Origin: Alteribacter lacisalsi
GTDB lineage: Bacteria; Bacillota; Bacilli; Bacillales; Salisediminibacteriaceae
Reading direction: 5' to 3'
DNA length: 64,000 nt
NCBI RefSeq assembly: GCF_003226345.1
Contig: NZ_PDOF01000001.1
Span: forward strand, 806,001 to 870,000
Below are positions 58,416-64,000 of this stretch, one piece after another. Numbering within the stretch: position 1 is the first letter of the stretch; each line of letters begins with the position of its first letter. The position numbers were made by a program, and so were the translations under genes. The notes beneath the pieces are model-generated. The model was not told the origin of the DNA. It searched no databases and saw only the letters and a list, made by a program, of their open reading frames with translations.

Positions 58416-59243
58416 ATGAGTGTGCTGAAAGATCAGACTAAACAAAATCATAATGAAAAAAGCAGAAAACCGTGGCGGTCATACCTTATATTCCTTGCCA
58501 TCGCTGCTGCCGGGACACTCACACTCTACCCCATGATGGCAGAAGCCGTTGAGGTACAAATCCGTGAATTGAACCTGGATGTGGCTATTTCGACTGAGGT
58601 GCTGGCATGGCTCTCCCTGATTAACCCGTTTGTCCTGGCACTAATTGCGATTACTCTTGGTCATCTCACAGTGAGAAAGACAGGGCTGAGATCTTTTACC
58701 TACGAATGGGACCGGTTAAGGAAACCTTTCCTCTCCTCGTTCCTGCCTACCGTAAAAGCAGGTATCGTTGGCGGGGTCGCAGCAGGGGCGATTATTGTAG
58801 CGGCAGATCTTGTGTTTCGTTCCTGGCTCCCTCCGGAACTTTTGGCCACCGGGGAAATGCCGGGGATCTCTCATATTCTGATGGCCTTTTTTTATGGCGG
58901 AGTTGTGGAAGAACTGATGATGCGCTGGGGGCTCATGACACTTCTCGTCTGGCTTTTCTGGAAGGTTTTTCAGAGGAAAAAGAACGAGCCCGGAGGCGCA
59001 GCATTCTGGACTGCCATTCTCGTCTCCTCCTTAATATTTGCGATCGGCCATTTTGGTGCCACTGCAGCGGTCACGGATATAACACCGGTGGTTTTTATAA
59101 GGATGCTTCTTCTTAATGGAGCAGCTGGCGTGATATTCGGCTGGCTTTACTGGAAAAAAGGTCTGGAAACAGCTATGGTGGCTCATATTATGGCACATGT
59201 GGTCATGAATGGCACCGCGTTCATAGGGGCACTTATCCTTTGA
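58416..59243 (+). CDS. CPBP (CAAX-like) intramembrane metalloprotease
   Basis: 275 aa, AGGGGGAAATG before the ATG. About seven membrane segments. Motif 1 EELMMR, motif 2 FAIGHFG and motif 3 HIMAHVVMN hold the glutamate and histidine residues of the Abi/CPBP family. It may cleave membrane-bound peptides; roles in bacteriocin self-immunity and signalling are known for the family. Followed by repeat element B copy 2. Confidence 0.85.
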   Translation: MSVLKDQTKQNHNEKSRKPWRSYLIFLAIAAAGTLTLYPMMAEAVEVQIRELNLDVAISTEVLAWLSLINPFVLALIAITLGHLTVRKTGLRSFTYEWDRLRKPFLSSFLPTVKAGIVGGVAAGAIIVAADLVFRSWLPPELLATGEMPGISHILMAFFYGGVVEELMMRWGLMTLLVWLFWKVFQRKKNEPGGAAFWTAILVSSLIFAIGHFGATAAVTDITPVVFIRMLLLNGAAGVIFGWLYWKKGLETAMVAHIMAHVVMNGTAFIGALIL

Positions 59244-59290
59244 TCAGCCCGGAGACAGTACGAAAGCGTCCGCCTGGTGCATAATAAAAA

Positions 59291-59520
59291 GCTATTTTCG
59301 TAAAGATTGTTGCTTTAGCTAGCTTTAATTTCGCAGCGAAAGGCCGCGACTCCTGCGGGAAAAGCAACAACGAGGAATAGGCTGCGAGTTGCTTCGACGC
59401 ATTTACCTCGGAGCTGGACTGGAAGAGGAAGAAGCAGAAAAGCTCCCGAGGAGGCTGAGGCGTTGCCCGCGGAAAACGTCGGCCTGCAGCTCAGAAAACA
59501 ACAATCTATCCGAAAACAGC
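59291..59520. mobile_element. Repeat element, end-type B, copy 2 (full length)
   Basis: Left end 59291-59311 (GCTATTTTCGTAAAGATTG..) and right end 59500-59520 form a 21-bp terminal inverted repeat with three mismatches. The interior carries the same core as the others: ACTCCTGCGGGAAAAGC, CTCCCGAGGAGGCTGAGGCG and TTGCCCGCGGAAAACG. No gene inside. Confidence 0.8.
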
Positions 59521-59554
59521 CTAATAAAAAGAGCCTTCCAAAAAAATCGTAAGA

Positions 59555-59589
59555 AAAGAGGCTGTCACCTGATTTGGTGCAGCCTCTTT
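59555..59589 (-). terminator. Terminator after ktrC
   Basis: AAAGAGGCTG (59555-59564) pairs with CAGCCTCTTT (59580-59589); on the minus strand T-rich sequence follows. Confidence 0.82.
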
Positions 59590-59595
59590 CTGATT

Positions 59596-60252
59596 TTATA
59601 ATGCTTCCTTCTGAAAACGACGGAGGTCATTTTTGTGACCAATCACAACGAGGAGATCACCTGGATTCAGCGTATCCTCGGGATGAGGCGTCACATCCAC
59701 CTTGTTTTTCTGCTTAATGGCGATGATCGTGCATCCAAACCGCGCGCGGATATCAAGGTCAGCAAGTGACTTTCCCTTGACCTTGGGCGTGGCAAGCGTT
59801 TCAATGATACTGTATTCATCGGACAGATCGATATAGTCGATCACTTTTTCGGACGTAAGATACTCCGCAATCCGCTGTCCCATATCCGACTCCGGATGGA
59901 ATACTCTGTCGGCGCCGATCTTATCCAGCACTTTATGGTGGTAGTCATTCTGCGCTTTTACCCATACCTGATTGATGTCAAAGTCCTTCAGGTGAAGGGT
60001 GCACAGGATGCTCGCCTGAATATCTTCTCCGATTGCAACAATCGCATGGTCAAAATTCCGGATCCCGGCGTCAATAAGGACCTGTTCATCGGTTGCATCT
60101 GCAGTAACGGTGTGGGTGGCATAGGCTTTTACTGCGTTCAGTTTCGTTTCATCTTTATCTATAGCAAGAACTTCATGATTCATACGGTGGAGTTCTTTAC
60201 ACATACTAGAACCAAAACGCCCCATGCCGATGATGGCAAACTGTTTTCTCAT
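59596..60252 (-). CDS. ktrC: Ktr potassium uptake regulatory subunit (KtrC/KtrA)
   Basis: 218 aa, GAGGGAAC before the ATG. RCK_N domain with nucleotide motif IIGMGRFGSSM and acidic end of strand 2 (AIDKD); RCK_C domain (~140-218). It forms the octameric gating ring that binds ATP/NADH, and c-di-AMP in the C-domain, and controls a KtrB/KtrD pore, which is not in this window. Single gene, divergent from the MscS channel: two osmotic functions side by side. Confidence 0.9.
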   Translation of the reverse strand: MRKQFAIIGMGRFGSSMCKELHRMNHEVLAIDKDETKLNAVKAYATHTVTADATDEQVLIDAGIRNFDHAIVAIGEDIQASILCTLHLKDFDINQVWVKAQNDYHHKVLDKIGADRVFHPESDMGQRIAEYLTSEKVIDYIDLSDEYSIIETLATPKVKGKSLADLDIRARFGCTIIAIKQKNKVDVTPHPEDTLNPGDLLVVIGHKNDLRRFQKEAL

Positions 60253-60465
60253 AGGATGTTCCCTCTAATCTCTGGTATCATTGAGGGATAGTATACCACT
60301 CCTCAACTGGCGCTAGCAAGGCATTCCGAAAGGACTTGTAAGCTGTGGAAAGCTGAAACATCCGGAATTTACGATAAAACGACTCAAGTACTATAGACAC
60401 ACAGCTTTCCCTCAGTACAATAGACAGTATTACTTAAAATTTCGGATTTAAAGGATGAGCTGTTC

Positions 60466-61602
60466 ATGAACGAAGAAGAAAACGAGCCCTTGGTGGACGC
60501 TGAGGCCATAGTTGAAACCGTAACCGGGATTACCCTTCAGGAATATGGAATTGCCCTGGCCATTTTTATTCTGTTTTTCGTGTTTCGCAGAATTTTTACA
60601 ACCTACTTGTTTAAATTCATTGTAACGGTGTCAAACCGTGCGCCGACAGACCTCTTGTATAATGGTCTGCTTGCTTTTGAAAAACCGATCCGTGTTTTTC
60701 TCGTCATTATCGGTATTTATGTATCCCTGATTTATCTGGATTTGCCTGAAGGATTCAGCGATCCGATGGTCCGTGTATTCCGGTCGCTTGTTATTGCACT
60801 GATTGCGTGGGGATTGTTTAATCTTTCATCCACTTCATCCCGTGTGTTCACCAAAGTTGGGAAACGACTGGACATCGAGATTGATCAGATACTGCTGCCG
60901 TTCCTTTCTAAACTTGTCCGGTTTGCTGTCATTGCTATGGCACTCAGTATTATTGCAAGTGAGTGGCGATATGATGTGAGCGGATTTGTAGCCGGTCTTG
61001 GTCTGGGGGGCCTGGCGTTTGCCCTTGCAGCCCAGAATACGATCAGCAACTTTTTCGGCGGTATCGTAATCATAACGGAGAAGCCGTTTTCCATTGACGA
61101 CTGGATCAGCTCCCCGAGTGTGGAAGGGATTATAGAGGACATCTCATTCCGGAGTACAAAAATCCGTACGTTTTCCCAGGCGTTGGTAACGGTGCCGAAC
61201 TCCACACTTGCAAATGAACCGATCACGAACTGGTCTAAAATGGGCAAAAGGCAGGTCAGCTTCAAGCTGGGCGTCAAGTATTCCACTCCACGTGATAAAA
61301 TACGGGTCTGTGTGAGCCGGATCGAGGAACTGCTGAAAACGAGCCCGCTCGTTGACAAGGACCTGGTCATGGTGCGCTTCGATGCTTTTGGAGCCAGCAG
61401 CCTGGATCTTTTCATCTATTTCTTTACAAAAACCACGTCCTGGACGGAATATCTTGAGGCTAAAGAAGAGCTGAATCTGGAAATAATGAGGATTCTCGAA
61501 GAAGAAGGCGTTGAAATTGCCTTTCCAAGCAGAAGCCTTTATTTCCATTCTGAAAGCAGCAGTGAAAAAAAACCTGAAAACCAGCACAGTTTAAATGAAT
61601 GA
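60466..61602 (+). CDS. MscS-family mechanosensitive channel
   Basis: 378 aa, AAAGGATGAG before the ATG. Four hydrophobic segments, then the pore helix FVAGLGLGGLAFALAAQNTISNFFGGI and the beta domain PFSIDDWI...EDISFRSTKIRTFSQALVTVPNSTL...NWSKMGKRQV. Opens on membrane tension to release solutes at hypo-osmotic shock. By length it is closer to YhdY than to YkuT. Terminator after the stop. Confidence 0.9.
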   Translation: MNEEENEPLVDAEAIVETVTGITLQEYGIALAIFILFFVFRRIFTTYLFKFIVTVSNRAPTDLLYNGLLAFEKPIRVFLVIIGIYVSLIYLDLPEGFSDPMVRVFRSLVIALIAWGLFNLSSTSSRVFTKVGKRLDIEIDQILLPFLSKLVRFAVIAMALSIIASEWRYDVSGFVAGLGLGGLAFALAAQNTISNFFGGIVIITEKPFSIDDWISSPSVEGIIEDISFRSTKIRTFSQALVTVPNSTLANEPITNWSKMGKRQVSFKLGVKYSTPRDKIRVCVSRIEELLKTSPLVDKDLVMVRFDAFGASSLDLFIYFFTKTTSWTEYLEAKEELNLEIMRILEEEGVEIAFPSRSLYFHSESSSEKKPENQHSLNE

Positions 61603-61620
61603 AGCTAATAACAGCTTCAC

Positions 61621-61659
61621 AAAAAGAGAGCCTGCCATCACGGCGGGCTCTCTTTTTTT
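61621..61659 (+). terminator. Rho-independent terminator
   Basis: AAAAAGAGAGCC..GCC pairs with GGC..GGGCTCTCTTTTTTT directly after the mscS gene. Confidence 0.9.
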
Positions 61660-61934
61660 GCTGCAACAGTTCTCAAGGTCTTAAGAACCGGCAGCTGTGG
61701 GGCTATACAAGCATGGAGCCCACACTCAAAAAGTGGCGGGATGGTCAGGAGTTGCACCTGTTCGGGCCATTTTGCATGAAAACGGCACATTGCCTTCAAA
61801 GAGGCTTCATCCCATGTTGGAATTAGTTATGTCACGGTGTATGAAAAATTATGCATAAAAACGACAAATTGCACATTAATCGATTAAAGTCCCGGTTCAG
61901 AGGGTAGAAAATAACTATAGAGGAGGGACTACAT
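61660..61934. other. Non-coding gap between mscS and the secreted-protein gene
   Basis: No ORF with a ribosome site is supported and no repeat shared with other parts of the window is seen. The last ~60 bases hold the leader and GAGGAGGG site of the next gene; a promoter is not clear. Confidence 0.4.
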
Positions 61935-62504
61935 ATGAAAAAAATACACATTACCTTCAGCCTCTTTGGACTGAGCCTGATGTTACTGTTTTCCGCTGCC
62001 GTTATCCAGCCGCAATCCAAAGGCCTTACAGCAGCTTCTGATTATACGAAAGAGGCGTCGGTCCTGGCTGACCGCAATACGGAAGTGAAAGGCGTTTCCG
62101 CACAGGAAATGTTTGAATATGAGCGTCTTTTTCAGGATGCTGCATTCAGAATAGGAGAAGATGAAGAAGCCGTTCACAGCAAGAGAGAGCAGCCTGACGA
62201 AGAAGGAATGTATAACGGAGGTAGCTACTATGACTTTGGCACATACACCTATTTTGCCGACCCTGAACAAAAACGAATCAATGCTGTAGCCGTAAGAGGA
62301 GAAACAGCGGCAGGCATCGATCAGGAACCGTTTTTCAATGAACTGGAAGGAAAGATGATCACTTCCGGCTATAACGAAATGGACGGCACGTGGATGGAGA
62401 TTTACCGTGTAAATGGCGGGGACCTGGTCATTGAACGGGAGGAGGAGCAAAGCGCACCGGCATTTATCTGGCTTACTGAACCAGGGCTGTTTCATGACGA
62501 ATAA
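61935..62504 (+). CDS. Secreted hypothetical protein
   Basis: 189 aa, GAGGAGGG before the ATG. Signal peptide (MKKIHITFSLFGLSLMLLFSAAVIQ) with probable cleavage near residue 25-33. The mature part is acidic and beta-rich (GGSYYDFGTYTYFADPEQKRINAVAVRGETAAG). I do not recognise the family. Single gene with its own terminator. Confidence 0.65.
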   Translation: MKKIHITFSLFGLSLMLLFSAAVIQPQSKGLTAASDYTKEASVLADRNTEVKGVSAQEMFEYERLFQDAAFRIGEDEEAVHSKREQPDEEGMYNGGSYYDFGTYTYFADPEQKRINAVAVRGETAAGIDQEPFFNELEGKMITSGYNEMDGTWMEIYRVNGGDLVIEREEEQSAPAFIWLTEPGLFHDE

Positions 62505-62516
62505 CGTTTAACGAAA

Positions 62517-62548
62517 CCCTGAAGACAGCATCGAGTCTTCGGGGTTTT
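62517..62548 (+). terminator. Rho-independent terminator
   Basis: CCCTGAAGAC pairs with GTCTTCGGGG, then TTTT. Confidence 0.8.
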
Positions 62549-62674
62549 CCGGTTTCGATAATATTGAGGCGAGGCATTGGGCAGATAAGATGATTCATGA
62601 TTGCATTTTACGCTTACAGTGACTATCATAAGGGAGAGTCTTAACACTTTTGAAGATTGAAGGAGGAAGTTACT

Positions 62675-63391
62675 ATGAAACAAATGGATGCAAACGAAAT
62701 TATTCAGTTTATTTCCAATGCGGAAAAGTCTACACCGGTAAAAGTACATATTAAAGGTGATAACCTTGAAAGTGTCGATTTCGGCGCAAATACAAAAACC
62801 TTTATTCAGGGAGAAACAGGTGTTCTTTTCGGAGAATGGAAAGACATCCAAAAGGCCCTGGAGTCAAGTCAGGTAAAAGATTACGTAGTAGAGAATGACC
62901 GCAGAAATTCGGCGATCCCGCTTCTTGATATGAAAAATATTAAAGCACGCATTGAACCAGGTGCGATTATTCGCGATCAGGTGGAAATTGGTGACGGAGC
63001 TGTAATCATGATGGGAGCAGCGATCAACATCGGTTCCGTTGTCGGTGAAGGTACAATGATTGACATGAACGTTGTCATGGGCGGTCGCGCTACAGTCGGT
63101 AAAAATTGCCATATCGGAGCAGGCACGGTTCTGGCGGGCGTAATTGAACCACCTTCCGCACAGCCTGTTGTCGTTGAAGACGATGTAGTGGTTGGAGCAA
63201 ACGCAGTTATCCTGGAAGGTGTTACAGTAGGCAAGGGATCTGTAGTTGCAGCAGGAGCTATCGTTACACAGGATGTTCCTCCAAACACCGTGGTTGCAGG
63301 TACGCCAGCACGAGTAATTAAGGAAATCGATGAAAAAACTAAAGGAAAAACCGAAATCAAGCAGGAACTTCGCAAGCTAAACGACGAGTAA
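62675..63391 (+). CDS. dapH: Tetrahydrodipicolinate N-acetyltransferase (DapH)
   Basis: 238 aa from the ATG at 62675, with AAGGAGGAAG upstream. N-terminal ~90 residue domain, then a left-handed beta-helix of hexapeptide repeats ([47 protein letters not shown]...). It acetylates tetrahydrodipicolinate in the acetyl branch of the diaminopimelate/lysine pathway, which feeds peptidoglycan and dipicolinate. Next to dapL as in B. subtilis ykuQR. Confidence 0.95.
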   Translation: MKQMDANEIIQFISNAEKSTPVKVHIKGDNLESVDFGANTKTFIQGETGVLFGEWKDIQKALESSQVKDYVVENDRRNSAIPLLDMKNIKARIEPGAIIRDQVEIGDGAVIMMGAAINIGSVVGEGTMIDMNVVMGGRATVGKNCHIGAGTVLAGVIEPPSAQPVVVEDDVVVGANAVILEGVTVGKGSVVAAGAIVTQDVPPNTVVAGTPARVIKEIDEKTKGKTEIKQELRKLNDE

Positions 63392-63405
63392 AAAGGAGAC
63401 GCGCG

Positions 63406-64000
63406 ATGACACTTGATCCAACACGTCTCATCTCAATCCGCCGGGATCTGCATCAGATCCCGGAAGGCGGATTTGAGGAGTTTAAGACCCAGTTCTATCT
63501 AAAAAAAACAATTGCTTCTTTTGCCGGAACCCATTTGGAAATGAAAGAATGGCGGACCGGTCTTTTTGTTTTGGTCAAGGGGTTCAGCCCTGAAAAAACA
63601 TACGGATACAGAGCAGATATCGACGGCCTCCCGATTAAAGAGGAGACCGGGTACGAGTTTTCGTCCCGTCATGAGGGTTTCATGCATGCATGCGGCCACG
63701 ATTTCCATATGACCATTGCACTGGGGGTTCTCGCCCATTTTGCTGCGAAACAGCCGAAGGAAAGCATTCTTTTTATTTTCCAGCCTGCAGAGGAAGGTCC
63801 TGGAGGGGCTCAGCCGATGCTGGAATCGGACATATTTAAGGAATGGAAACCAGATGAAATGCTCGCGCTTCACATTGCACCAGAATACCCTGTAGGGACC
63901 GTTGCTACAAGGCCCGGTCTATTGTTTGCGAATACGAGCGAACTGTTTATTGATTTGAAAGGCAGAGGAGGGCATGCAGCGCTTCCTCATCTTGCAAATG
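63406..64000 (+). CDS. dapL: N-acetyldiaminopimelate deacetylase (DapL), cut by window end
   Basis: First 198 codons of an M20-family amidohydrolase; AAAAGGAGAC seven bases before the ATG, 14 bp after dapH. Motifs [37 protein letters not shown] and [10 protein letters not shown] are those of N-acetyl-LL-diaminopimelate deacetylase; metal ligands visible. It removes the acetyl group put on by DapH, after the aminotransferase step. The C-terminal part lies beyond the window. Confidence 0.93.
   Translation, partial: MTLDPTRLISIRRDLHQIPEGGFEEFKTQFYLKKTIASFAGTHLEMKEWRTGLFVLVKGFSPEKTYGYRADIDGLPIKEETGYEFSSRHEGFMHACGHDFHMTIALGVLAHFAAKQPKESILFIFQPAEEGPGGAQPMLESDIFKEWKPDEMLALHIAPEYPVGTVATRPGLLFANTSELFIDLKGRGGHAALPHLAN

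Noticed and set aside
1-64000. CRISPR array, prophage, insertion sequence with transposase, or rRNA operon
   Set aside because: No spaced direct repeats, phage genes, transposase-like proteins or rRNA sequence were seen; the only RNA gene supported is tRNA-Val.

Overview
The window looks like a chromosomal stretch of an endospore-forming member of the Bacillaceae (Firmicutes). The evidence is AGGAGG-type ribosome binding sites before nearly every gene, frequent GTG/TTG starts, and many genes that match Bacillus subtilis families by eye: cotSA/cotS, cgeB-type, yjcD/F/G, yfkQRST-type germinant receptor, yppG, yutG, aprX, yrrT-luxS-mccA-mccB, the yrkD-I persulfide genes, ktrC, dapH and dapL. No phage, plasmid, transposase gene or CRISPR array is visible. 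All homology statements come from reading the proteins; no database was searched.

Layout. 0-3 kb: M42 peptidase and a membrane protein. 3-10.7 kb: a spore-surface region (CotSA-type glycosyltransferase, CotS, DUF1360 protein, CgeB-like protein, a coiled-coil protein, a Cys-rich acidic protein, another coiled-coil protein and two small proteins), with two sigma-K-like promoters. 10.7-15.9 kb: YjcD helicase, small ORFs, an MFS exporter divergent from an FMN reductase. 15.8-19.9 kb: a four-gene germinant receptor operon (A, C, small subunit, B). 20-35.8 kb: mostly single metabolic or membrane genes (MDR oxidoreductase, S9 peptidase, LysE exporter, YjcZ peptide, MBL hydrolase, PilZ protein, DUF418 protein, DegV protein behind a FapR-like palindrome, nucleoside hydrolase, tRNA-Val, YutG, YjcG/YjcF, UgtP-like glycosyltransferase, WYL protein, K+ channel). 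36-39.3 kb: methyl-cycle and reverse transsulfuration operon yrrT-luxS-mccA-mccB. 39.5-44 kb: DUF4269, Nudix, a GrpB/ANT(4')-like fusion, and AprX protease.

44.3-52.3 kb is the most coherent system. A CstR-type persulfide repressor and persulfide-handling genes (DsrE, TusA-rhodanese, rhodanese-MBL dioxygenase, TusA, SulP transporter, small membrane protein) face a divergent operon of a membrane protein, CcdA, a ResA-like thioredoxin and an orphan response regulator. Five near-identical 16-bp ATACC/GGGTAT palindromes lie in the control regions. One sits inside the spacer of a strong sigma-A-like promoter pointing to the CcdA/ResA side, so both arms are probably one reactive-sulfur regulon.

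52.5-64 kb: nitroreductase, a CDF transporter and a TetR regulator with identical 17-bp palindromes before both, YppG and Hsp20 proteins, small membrane and PH-domain proteins, an orphan degenerate ABC ATPase, CPBP protease, KtrC, an MscS channel, a secreted protein, then dapH and the start of dapL (lysine/peptidoglycan precursor synthesis), which runs off the window.

Scattered between genes are short non-coding repeat elements with terminal inverted repeats (MITE-like) in at least four end-types sharing a GC-rich core; they are the main mobile or repetitive component.
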